The translations under genes and the position numbers were made by a program. The notes beneath the pieces are model-generated. The model saw only the letters and a program-made list of their open reading frames with translations. It was not told the DNA's origin and did no database searches. From positions 1-19,119 of the forward strand of contig JAFTCS010000295.1 in assembly GCA_017454565.1 (NCBI GenBank): DNA of 19,119 bases, read 5' to 3'. Within the stretch, counting starts at the first letter, position 1. Each line of letters begins with the position of its first letter. This stretch comes from Clostridia bacterium (GTDB taxonomy: Bacteria; Bacillota; Clostridia; Oscillospirales; Acutalibacteraceae). Of this stretch, positions 7,110 through 14,141 are shown in pieces.

Positions 7110-8921
7110 TCAGTCCGTATCAAGCTTCAGCACTGCCATGAAAGCCTCCTGCGGCACTTCTACGGTGCCTAACTGGCGCATGCGCTTCTTGCCCTCTTTC
7201 TGCTTTTCAAGCAGCTTTTTCTTTCGGGTGATATCGCCGCCGTAGCACTTTGCAAGAACGTCCTTTCTCATGGCTTTTACAGTCTCGCGGGCAATTATCT
7301 TTCCGCCGATACATGCCTGTATGGGCACCTCGAAGAGCTGGCGCGGGATCTTCTCTTTCAGCTTTTCGGCCATCTTTCTGGCGCGTGAATAAGCCTTGTC
7401 GGAATGTATGATAAACGAAAGAGCATCCACCACATCGCCGTTGAGCATGATATCCAGCTTCACAAGCTTCGACTCCTGATAGCCCGACACCTCATAGTCA
7501 AAAGACGCATATCCTCTGGTGCGTGATTTCAGAGTATCGAAAAAGTCGTAAACAATTTCAGCAAGCGGCAGAATATAGTGTATATCCACTCTGTCCGAGT
7601 CGATATATTTCATGTCCTTGAAAATGCCGCGCCTGTCCTGACAAAGCTCCATTATATTGCCTACATATTCCGAGGGCGAATAGATGTGTGCTTCGGTAAC
7701 AGGCTCCTCAGCCTTGGCGATTAATCCCGGATCGGGATAGTTTGTAGGGTTGTCTATATATACCACGCTGCCGTCCGTCTTTGTTATCCTGAAAATAACG
7801 CTGGGCGCCGTGGTGATAAGATCAAGGTTATACTCGCGTTCAAGGCGCTCCTGAATTATCTCCATGTGCAGCAGACCGAGGAAACCGCAGCGGAAACCGA
7901 ACCCGAGCGCTACCGATGTCTCCGGCTCAAACGAGAGCGCCGCGTCGTTCAGTTCAAGCTTTTCAAGAGCCTCTCTCAGATCGGGATATTTTGCGCCGTC
8001 CGCCGGATAAATTCCGCAGAACACCATAGGCTGTACAGCGCGGTATCCGGGAAGAGGCTCTTCCGCCGGAAATTCCGCAGTGGTAACGGTATCGCCCACA
8101 CGGGCGTCGCTCACGGTCTTGATAGACGCCGCAATGTAGCCGACCTCTCCCGCATAAAGCGCCTGGGCAGGCTCCAGACTGGTGGCTCTCATAAATCCGC
8201 ACCCTACTACGGAAAATTCCTTGCCGGTAGCCATGAACCTTATGGTATCGCCGACCTTCACCGCGCCTTCCTTCACCCTTACATAAATGATAACGCCCTT
8301 GTAGCTGTCATAGTACGAGTCGAAAATAAGCGCCTGCAGCGGCTTGCTTTCGTCGCCCCCGGGCGGCGGAACAAGGCTGACTATCTGCTCCATAACGTCA
8401 TGTATGTTGATGCCGACCTTTGCCGATATACACGGCGCATCCTCAGCCGGCAGACCGATAACATCCTCGATCTCGTTCTTTACCCTGTCGGGGTCGGCGC
8501 TGGGCAGATCTATCTTGTTTATTACGGGAACGATCTCCAGTCCCGCGTCAAGCGCAAGATAGGTATTTGCAAGTGTCTGGGCTTCTATACCCTGTGAAGC
8601 ATCCACGACCAGTACGGCGCCCTCGCATGCCGCAAGCGATCTTGAGACTTCGTAATTGAAGTCAACGTGTCCGGGGGTGTCGATAAGGTTGAACACATAT
8701 TCCTCGCCGTCGTCAGCCTTATATATAAGGGTAACGGCATGCGCCTTGATGGTTATGCCCCTTTCACGTTCAAGCTCCATATTATCAAGAAGCTGATCCT
8801 CCATGTCGCGTACCGCAACAGACTGCGTCTGTTCAAGTATCCTGTCTGCAAGGGTAGATTTTCCGTGATCTATATGTGCTATTATACTGAAATTCCTTAT
8901 TTTCGATCGGTCAATTGCCAT
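7110..8921 (-). CDS. lepA: Translation elongation factor 4 (LepA, ribosome back-translocating GTPase)
   Basis: This GTPase acts on stalled or incorrectly translocated ribosomes. The protein is 603 residues from the ATG at 8921, matching the normal size of about 600. Visible motifs are the P-loop AHIDHGKST (15-23), switch I RGITIKA (54-60), DTPGHVDF (81-88) and NKID (135-138). Domain II, the EF-G-like domains III and V, and the LepA-specific C-terminal domain follow, the last ending in GKIIARETVKAMRKDV, CYGGDITRKKKLL and RMRQLGTVEVPQEAF. I rejected a longer reading to 9035 because its 38 extra residues are unlike the family and lie upstream of the likely promoter. The ribosome binding site is a modest GTGGTGG. 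It is the first gene of a leftward operon with the DUF3783 and GIY-YIG genes and is divergent from the AsnB-like gene. Confidence 0.97.
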   Translation of the reverse strand: MAIDRSKIRNFSIIAHIDHGKSTLADRILEQTQSVAVRDMEDQLLDNMELERERGITIKAHAVTLIYKADDGEEYVFNLIDTPGHVDFNYEVSRSLAACEGAVLVVDASQGIEAQTLANTYLALDAGLEIVPVINKIDLPSADPDRVKNEIEDVIGLPAEDAPCISAKVGINIHDVMEQIVSLVPPPGGDESKPLQALIFDSYYDSYKGVIIYVRVKEGAVKVGDTIRFMATGKEFSVVGCGFMRATSLEPAQALYAGEVGYIAASIKTVSDARVGDTVTTAEFPAEEPLPGYRAVQPMVFCGIYPADGAKYPDLREALEKLELNDAALSFEPETSVALGFGFRCGFLGLLHMEIIQERLEREYNLDLITTAPSVIFRITKTDGSVVYIDNPTNYPDPGLIAKAEEPVTEAHIYSPSEYVGNIMELCQDRRGIFKDMKYIDSDRVDIHYILPLAEIVYDFFDTLKSRTRGYASFDYEVSGYQESKLVKLDIMLNGDVVDALSFIIHSDKAYSRARKMAEKLKEKIPRQLFEVPIQACIGGKIIARETVKAMRKDVLAKCYGGDITRKKKLLEKQKEGKKRMRQLGTVEVPQEAFMAVLKLDTD

Positions 8922-8967
8922 AATTACCACCACTTTTATACTATTTCTTTTTCGTAGATCAGTTTTT

Positions 8968-8996
8968 ATTATAGCACATTTGCCGCCCGCGCACAA
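8968..8996 (-). promoter_or_regulatory. lepA promoter
   Basis: On the minus strand a perfect -10 TATAAT (8973-8968) with extended TGC before it lies 17 bases after a weak -35 TTGTGC (8996-8991). Transcription would start near 8961, about 40 bases before the lepA ATG. Confidence 0.6.
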
Positions 8997-9032
8997 CAAT
9001 TCTTTCAAGATTGACAACACAAAAGTTTCGCT

Positions 9033-9190
9033 CAAGCCTTTTCAAAGGCTTGCAGGGTCGAGGGGTGCGGGTCTCCGGTGGAGACCTCTGCGCAGCAGAA
9101 GCACCGATCGAGCCGACAGGCGAGACCAGAGTCCCTGCCCGCACTCCGCAGAGTGCGGAACACTTAAGAGGGCGAGACCTCCCCCTGCTG
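9033..9190. repeat. GC-rich, hairpin-dense intergenic block
   Basis: This block sits within the 409-base divergent gap 8922-9330 and is clearly more GC-rich than the other gaps. Perfect dyads are CAAGCCTTT/AAAGGCTTG (9033-9052), GGTCTCC/GGAGACC with a 3-base loop (9070-9086), CTGCGCAG (9088-9095) and CCGCACTC/GAGTGCGG with loop CGCA (9139-9158). Longer-range pairing is possible between GCAGGG (9052-9057) and CCCTGC (9133-9138), and between GGTCTC (9070-9075) and GAGACC (9174-9179). No convincing ORF lies inside. From memory, similar GC-rich hairpin stretches recur between genes in Ruminococcus-type genomes, so it may be a dispersed repeat; a structured RNA is the alternative. The rest of the gap holds the two promoters and nothing else I recognise. 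Confidence 0.6.
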
Positions 9191-9271
9191 ACCGATTGTA
9201 AAAGTAACCCGCTGCCGTGAATCAGCCAACATTTTTTCGTGCGGTTGCCACGGAGCACTCTCAAAAATATG

Positions 9272-9300
9272 TTGACTGTATAATTCTGAAATGTTATAAT
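9272..9300 (+). promoter_or_regulatory. Strong promoter of the AsnB-like gene
   Basis: TTGACT (9272-9277) and TATAAT (9295-9300) are 17 bases apart, with an extended -10 TGT before TATAAT. The predicted start near 9307 leaves a leader of about 24 bases with the ribosome binding site AAGAGGG. It also shows that the in-frame ATG at 9217 cannot be the start. Confidence 0.85.
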
Positions 9301-9330
9301 TTTTACAAAATCCGACAAAGAGGGATGGCT

Positions 9331-10887
9331 ATGGAAAATACAGGAAAATCAATTCAGGTGCGTTATTTCAGCGGTTACATCCGCAACTGGAAAGCTTTGT
9401 GCGGCGAGCTTGACATCGACCCGGCTCTTGACCGTGTGCGCAGAGAGGAAGAAATCATAATCCACGCCTATACCAGATGGAAGCTTGACTTCATGTCACA
9501 CATTTACGGAATGTTCGTCATCGCAATATGGGACGATGACGCCAAAAAGCTCTACGTTATCCGCGACCAGGTCGGTCAGAAGCATATATTCTACGCCGTG
9601 GCCGGCAGCGAGCTTATCTGTTCGGGTGATATCAACGAGATCGCCGCAGACAGCCGCATAGAAAAGCGCCTTAACAAGCGCATGCTGCAGCAGTATCTTT
9701 TCTACGGCTATCCTATCGGCAGCGAGACCTTTTATGAGGGCATCTATAAGCTTATGCCCGGACACTATGTTGAATGGGACGGCAGTACCGTTTCCGTACA
9801 CCGCTACTGGAAGCCGACCTTTACACCTGACCGCACCAAGACCGTTGATGATTTCGCCGAGGAAATAAAGGCCGTCATCACCGAGATATTCAACGAGGAA
9901 AGAAACGATGCCGAATTCCCCTACAAGGAGTCATTTCTTTCCGGCGGAGTGGATTCCTCTTACCTGTTAGCTGCAAGCGACGCGGCTTATGCCAACACAG
10001 TGGGCTATGTAGGTTACGAGAACAGCGGTTTTGATGAATCCGCACTTGCCGAACAGACCGCAAAGGTTCTCGGAAAAGGCTTCCGCAAAAGAATGATAAG
10101 CGCTGAGGAATATTTTGAGCGCATTCCGACCGTTATAGAAAAAATGGGACAGCCTCTTGGCGACGCCTCCGCTGTGGCATTTTCCATCGGCTGCGCTGCT
10201 GTAAGAGAACACACCAGGGTTGTCTATTCCGGCGAGGGTATAGATGAATTTTTCGGCGGCTACAATGCCCACAAAACCCCCATGCAGCCCGACTGGAGAT
10301 ATTACCTCACCTGCTCTCACATTATGTCCGAAGACGTTATACGTTCGCTTATGAAGGACTATGACGAAAACGTCAAGGCCTCCGATCCGGTAGCGGAAAT
10401 ATGGGACGAAACAGAGGGACAGGACGAACTTGCCCGTAAGCTTACCACCGACGTATCCCTGTGGCTTGAGGGGGATATCTACCTGAACACCGACCGCACC
10501 AGCACAGCCTGCGGAGTTGAGCTGCATACACCTTTCAGCGACCTGCGCCTGTTCAATGTCGCATGCAGAATACCGGCAGAGATGAAGTTTATGAATGACC
10601 AGAACAAATATGTGTTCCGCAAGGCCGCAAGCTCTCTGCTGCCCGATGAGGTCGCTTTCCGCAAAAAGGTCGGCTTCCCTGTGCCTGTGCGCAAGTGGCT
10701 CGCAGAAGAGCGCTTCAACAAGCCCATTACCGAGCTGCTCTCTGGAGAGACAGCACAGCGCTATTTCAACGCCGATGAACTGAACTCCATGTGGGAACGC
10801 TTCATAAACGGTGAAGAATTCCTCTGGAACAGGATATACGCTGTCTATGCGTTCCTTCTCTGGGCAAAGGCAAACCTTGAAAACTGA
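9331..10887 (+). CDS. AsnB-like amidotransferase/synthetase lacking the glutaminase nucleophile
   Basis: The protein (518 residues) has the ATP-dependent amide-forming fold of asparagine synthetase B. The synthetase domain shows the PP-loop SGGVDSS (204-210), SGEGIDEFFGGY (300-311, the AsnB SGEGADELFGGY element) and HTPFSDLRL (399-407). The N-terminal glutaminase domain is cut short: it begins at the strand matching the NGEIYN region of AsnB, here reading SGYIRN. About 70 residues containing the essential Cys are absent, and the GSD substrate-binding element reads REEE. Glutamine hydrolysis is therefore not expected; the enzyme may use free ammonia or another amine, like beta-lactam synthetase or lasso-peptide cyclases. 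The ATG at 9331 lies 6 bases after AAGAGGG (9318-9324); the ATG at 9325 has no spacing. It is transcribed alone, between its own promoter and terminator, so its substrate cannot be told from context. Confidence 0.85.
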   Translation: MENTGKSIQVRYFSGYIRNWKALCGELDIDPALDRVRREEEIIIHAYTRWKLDFMSHIYGMFVIAIWDDDAKKLYVIRDQVGQKHIFYAVAGSELICSGDINEIAADSRIEKRLNKRMLQQYLFYGYPIGSETFYEGIYKLMPGHYVEWDGSTVSVHRYWKPTFTPDRTKTVDDFAEEIKAVITEIFNEERNDAEFPYKESFLSGGVDSSYLLAASDAAYANTVGYVGYENSGFDESALAEQTAKVLGKGFRKRMISAEEYFERIPTVIEKMGQPLGDASAVAFSIGCAAVREHTRVVYSGEGIDEFFGGYNAHKTPMQPDWRYYLTCSHIMSEDVIRSLMKDYDENVKASDPVAEIWDETEGQDELARKLTTDVSLWLEGDIYLNTDRTSTACGVELHTPFSDLRLFNVACRIPAEMKFMNDQNKYVFRKAASSLLPDEVAFRKKVGFPVPVRKWLAEERFNKPITELLSGETAQRYFNADELNSMWERFINGEEFLWNRIYAVYAFLLWAKANLEN

Positions 10888-10934
10888 GCATCACGGCATT
10901 TTCGAGGGACGCCGGACTTTTACTAAGCAATAAC

Positions 10935-10965
10935 AAAAAGCATGCTTTAAAAGAGCATGCTTTTT
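10935..10965 (+). terminator. Terminator after the AsnB-like gene
   Basis: AAAAAGCATGCT (10935-10946) and AGCATGCTTTTT (10954-10965) form a perfect 12-bp stem around a 7-base loop, continuing into a run of T to 10967. It lies 48 bases after the stop codon. The A-rich upstream arm makes it potentially active on both strands. Confidence 0.88.
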
Positions 10966-10977
10966 TTGCAAAATACA

Positions 10978-11006
10978 TTGTTTTTTGTGATGATCTGTAA
11001 TATAAT
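10978..11006 (+). promoter_or_regulatory. Promoter of the nucleotide-sugar dehydratase gene
   Basis: TTGTTT (10978-10983) and TATAAT (11001-11006) are 17 bases apart. The -10 is perfect and the -35 matches in its first three bases only. A start near 11013 gives a leader of about 68 bases. Confidence 0.5.
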
Positions 11007-11080
11007 AAATATGTATGTATCTGCAGCAGAAGCCATGACCTCTGCTTGAAACAATAATTATAGAACGGACCGAGTCTGAT

Positions 11081-12979
11081 ATGTTTAAGATATTTAATTT
11101 GATAAGGAGCCACCGCCGCCCTGCACTTTTTTTCTGCGATATGCTGCTGTGGAACCTTTCGTATTACATTTCGTTCGTATTCCATCTGGGACGCTTTTCT
11201 CTTGAGGGCGCGGCAATGCCTTTCCTTACCGGACTGGCTGCGCTTAATCTGTCGTTTGCGGCTGTTTTCTGCCTGTTTCGTCTTTACAATAAAATGTGGC
11301 GCTATGCCGACACCGAGGACTTTTTCTATGCTGCCATAGCTTCTCTGGCAGCAAATATCGTGTTCATGGCATCAATGATAATAACCGGCAGTATTAACCG
11401 CAGTTTAGCGATACATTCCAGCGTGTACATTATAAATGCCCTCATGTCAACGCTGTTCGTTATCCTGTTCAGAATAATCTACAGGCTCAACAAGATACTC
11501 GAACGCCGCAATCTTGCGCGAAAGGCAAAGAAACGGCTGATGATAGTCGGAGCCGGCGAAGGCGCTCTTTCGGTGCTCAGCGAGCTTTCCAAGACTCCCG
11601 GCAACGAGTACATCCCCGTGTGCATCGTTGACGACAACAAAGAAAAGCTCCACCGGCGCATTGCCGGGGTACCAGTTGCGGGAACTACCTATGACATTCC
11701 TGAACTTTGCAGCAAATCAGGCATTGAGGTCATTCTTTTTACTATCTCTCAGATAAGCATAAACGACAAAAAACGCATACTTGATACCTGCGCAAAAACT
11801 CATCTCGAAGTAAAGATAATTCCTAACATATACAATCTCATGACATCGGGCGTACCCATAACCTCGTCGATACGCAATGTTGAGGTCGATGACCTTTTAG
11901 GCCGTGAATCCGTGGTGTTCAATACCGAAAAATACGGCAAATACCTTGTCGGGCAAACTGTTCTTGTCACCGGAGGAGGAGGTTCCATCGGTTCTGAGCT
12001 TTGCCGCCAGATCGCATCCCTCAAACCGAAACACCTTATTATCCTTGACATCTACGAAAACAACGCCTACGACATACAGCAGGAGCTTATACGCAAACAC
12101 GGCTCGGATCTTTCCTTTGAGGTGCAGATCGCCTCTGTCCGCGACAAGAAAAAACTGGAGCACATCTTCAAGACCCATGATATAGACGTAGTTTTCCATG
12201 CCGCCGCCCACAAGCATGTTCCTCTTATGGAAACAAACCCCGAAGAGGCTGTGAAGAACAACGTTTTTGGCACGTTAAAGCTTGTGGAGGTAGCCGACAA
12301 GTATCACGTCAAGAATTTTGTACAGATATCTACCGATAAGGCGGTCAATCCCACCAATGTAATGGGCGCCACCAAACGTATCTGTGAAATGCTTATCCAG
12401 ATGATGGGGCGCAAAAGCAAGACCAACTTCGTTGCTGTGCGTTTCGGCAATGTTCTTGGCTCGAACGGCTCGGTCATTCCGCTGTTCAAGGAGCAGATAC
12501 GCACCGGCGGCCCGGTCACTGTTACCCATCCGGACATTATCCGATACTTTATGACCATTCCCGAAGCGGTGTCTCTGGTGCTTACGGCCGGAAGCATTGC
12601 AAAGGGCGGCGAGATATTCATTCTCGACATGGGCGAACCCGTAAAGATAAAGGTCCTTGCAGAAAACCTTATCCGTCTTTCAGGCTACAAACCCCACGAG
12701 GACATAAAGATAGAGTACACCGGACTTCGCCCCGGCGAGAAGCTTTATGAAGAGCTGCTGCTCAACGAGGAAGGCATAACCAAGACAGACAACAAGAAGA
12801 TATACATAGGCAAACCGATAGAGTTCAACAATGAAGCTCTTTTCCGCCACCTGAAAAACCTCTACTATGCGGCATACAAAAACGACAAGGACGCTGTTGA
12901 GTCCCTGATAGCCGAGATAGTGCCCACATTTAAACACGCCACCAATGAAAACGCCGAGCTTCCGCCCATAGAGGAATAA
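11081..12979 (+). CDS. Membrane-bound UDP-sugar 4,6-dehydratase, WbpM/CapD family
   Basis: This is a large polysaccharide-biosynthesis SDR enzyme, expected to convert UDP-N-acetylglucosamine to the 4-keto-6-deoxy sugar used for surface glycans. The 632 residues comprise four membrane helices (about 15-35, 46-67, 82-103, 111-131), a Rossmann-like domain (KRLMIVGAGEGA, about 151-162, to about 270) and the catalytic SDR domain from about 288. The NAD-binding motif is TGGGGSIGSE (297-306). The active site is of the Ser-Met-Lys type: Ser417 in STDKAVNPTN, Met428 and Lys432 in MGATKR, with Met in place of the usual SDR Tyr as in WbpM. LRPGEKLYEELL (549-560) is also characteristic. The ribosome binding site is weak (GAACGGAC). 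Unusually, no glycosyltransferase or aminotransferase gene is nearby; the gene stands alone between a promoter and a terminator. Confidence 0.93.
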   Translation: MFKIFNLIRSHRRPALFFCDMLLWNLSYYISFVFHLGRFSLEGAAMPFLTGLAALNLSFAAVFCLFRLYNKMWRYADTEDFFYAAIASLAANIVFMASMIITGSINRSLAIHSSVYIINALMSTLFVILFRIIYRLNKILERRNLARKAKKRLMIVGAGEGALSVLSELSKTPGNEYIPVCIVDDNKEKLHRRIAGVPVAGTTYDIPELCSKSGIEVILFTISQISINDKKRILDTCAKTHLEVKIIPNIYNLMTSGVPITSSIRNVEVDDLLGRESVVFNTEKYGKYLVGQTVLVTGGGGSIGSELCRQIASLKPKHLIILDIYENNAYDIQQELIRKHGSDLSFEVQIASVRDKKKLEHIFKTHDIDVVFHAAAHKHVPLMETNPEEAVKNNVFGTLKLVEVADKYHVKNFVQISTDKAVNPTNVMGATKRICEMLIQMMGRKSKTNFVAVRFGNVLGSNGSVIPLFKEQIRTGGPVTVTHPDIIRYFMTIPEAVSLVLTAGSIAKGGEIFILDMGEPVKIKVLAENLIRLSGYKPHEDIKIEYTGLRPGEKLYEELLLNEEGITKTDNKKIYIGKPIEFNNEALFRHLKNLYYAAYKNDKDAVESLIAEIVPTFKHATNENAELPPIEE

Positions 12980-12988
12980 CCAAAGCAA

Positions 12989-13033
12989 AACGACCGATGT
13001 TCCCGTAAAAAGGATACATTGGTCGTTATTTTT
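12989..13033 (+). terminator. Terminator after the dehydratase gene
   Basis: AACGACCGATGT (12989-13000) pairs with ACATTGGTCGTT (13016-13027) over 12 bp with one G.U pair around a 15-base loop, followed by ATTTTT. It begins 9 bases after the stop codon. Confidence 0.85.
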
Positions 13034-13116
13034 ATCTGTGCGATAGTATTTCATTAAAGGAACTGTTATCCGGGTCATGTCTGCAAAAACATTATACATT
13101 TTTAATTATCTATATA

Positions 13117-13145
13117 TTTACATTTGCTCTGATTTAAAGTATAAT
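13117..13145 (+). promoter_or_regulatory. Promoter of the SPFH-like/zinc-ribbon gene
   Basis: TTTACA (13117-13122) and TATAAT (13140-13145) are separated by exactly 17 bases. The start near 13152 lies downstream of the in-frame ATG at 13077, which excludes that start, and gives a leader of about 63 bases before ATG 13215. Confidence 0.85.
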
Positions 13146-13214
13146 TATATTTCAATGAAGGCATTATTCACAAATGCACCGTTTACTCTTGATAAATCAA
13201 AAAGGAGAATTACT

Positions 13215-13871
13215 ATGGGATTTTTTGATAAACTGCTGAAAGATGTATCAAACGCTTTGAAAACAACACCGGAAAGCAATGCCCAGACATCCGCCAAGCC
13301 CGTTGAAACACCGGCTCCTGCTGTTAAACCGGCTGTTCCTGCCGGACCGCAGCAAAAGGAAATACCCTATGGCGCAAAAAATCCTTTTCCATACGACACA
13401 GAAATGTACGGGACACCCTTAACGGTTTATCTGAGATTTTTCGGAAAATTCAAGGTCACAGCCGTGAATGCCGCAGCCGTTAACGGCTTCGGCGGACTGG
13501 ACGCTCTGACGGACAAATTAATAAGCGAAACCGTTACATTGTTTGAAAATTATCTGCATAGATTATCCGCCAATTCCGTACCTTGCAGCAGACTGCCTAT
13601 GTATAGCCAAGAGATACAACTCTCCATCAGCTCAGAGCTTGAAAAAACGTGGCCCGACAAATACGGAGTTTCTCTTGACAGCTTCTCAGTCGCTTCTATC
13701 GCATATACTGAGGAAAGCAAAAAAAAGATCTCAGAACTGCAAAAAAAGGAAATGGAAGAGATGCTGAAAAAAAGCTCCGCACCCGCTGAAAACAGCAACT
13801 GGACATGCCATAACTGCAAAACAGAAAATACCGGTAAATTCTGCTCAAACTGCGGAAAAAGCCGTGAATAA
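13215..13871 (+). CDS. Small SPFH-like protein with C-terminal zinc ribbon
   Basis: The 218-residue protein starts at ATG 13215 with AAAGGAG (13201-13207) 7 bases upstream. An amphipathic N-terminus (MGFFDKLLKDVSNAL) is followed by a Pro/Ala-rich linker (about 28-46). Next is a domain (about 50-170) starting IPYGAKNPFPYDTEMYGTPL that resembles the SPFH-type region of YdjI/virion-core-like bacterial proteins. A charged helix (165-187) and a zinc ribbon with Cys198-x2-Cys201 and Cys210-x2-Cys213 (CHNC, CSNC) complete it. Proteins of that group combine an SPFH domain with a zinc ribbon, are thought to assemble at or near the membrane, and are often linked to envelope stress; their exact role is unsettled. 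This copy appears shorter than the relatives I recall. It has its own strong promoter and a terminator. The zinc ribbon call is firm; the SPFH assignment is moderate. Confidence 0.75.
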   Translation: MGFFDKLLKDVSNALKTTPESNAQTSAKPVETPAPAVKPAVPAGPQQKEIPYGAKNPFPYDTEMYGTPLTVYLRFFGKFKVTAVNAAAVNGFGGLDALTDKLISETVTLFENYLHRLSANSVPCSRLPMYSQEIQLSISSELEKTWPDKYGVSLDSFSVASIAYTEESKKKISELQKKEMEEMLKKSSAPAENSNWTCHNCKTENTGKFCSNCGKSRE

Positions 13872-13903
13872 GGTTACCGGACAAACACTTTTTCTGCTTG
13901 AGT

Positions 13904-13925
13904 CCCCCTCTTTGAGGGGGCTTTT
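13904..13925 (+). terminator. Terminator after the SPFH-like gene
   Basis: CCCCCTC (13904-13910) and GAGGGGG (13914-13920) form a 7-bp GC-rich stem with a TTT loop, followed by CTTTTAG. It lies 32 bases after the stop codon. The T tract is short. Confidence 0.7.
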
Positions 13926-14052
13926 AGCTTTAAAAAGCCGCATCAGAATGCAGCTAAGCTCTTATAAGGATGTAAAAATGTACATTTCCTGTTTATAAGA
14001 CAATCTGATAGCTGACCAGATTATAGAATATTTTTCCATTCTCTCAATCTGC

Positions 14053-14082
14053 TTGATATAGCTGTAAAATTTATGCTATAAT
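14053..14082 (+). promoter_or_regulatory. Promoter of the surface-protein gene
   Basis: TTGATA (14053-14058) and TATAAT (14077-14082) are 18 bases apart, with extended -10 TGC before TATAAT. A start near 14089 gives a leader of about 53 bases containing the ribosome binding site AGAGGTGAT. Confidence 0.8.
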
Positions 14083-14141
14083 TTTTAAAGTTCTCTAAGC
14101 CGAATATTTTTTAATGAAATTTTTAATAGAGGTGATCGACA

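Noticed and set aside
9033..9190. Hairpin block as a tRNA or rRNA fragment
   Set aside because: No cloverleaf with conserved T-arm or anticodon spacing, and no recognisable rRNA motif.
8959..9318. Minus-strand frame across the divergent gap before lepA
   Set aside because: It runs through the hairpin block and both promoters, has Arg/Pro/Gly-rich content, and has no ribosome binding site.
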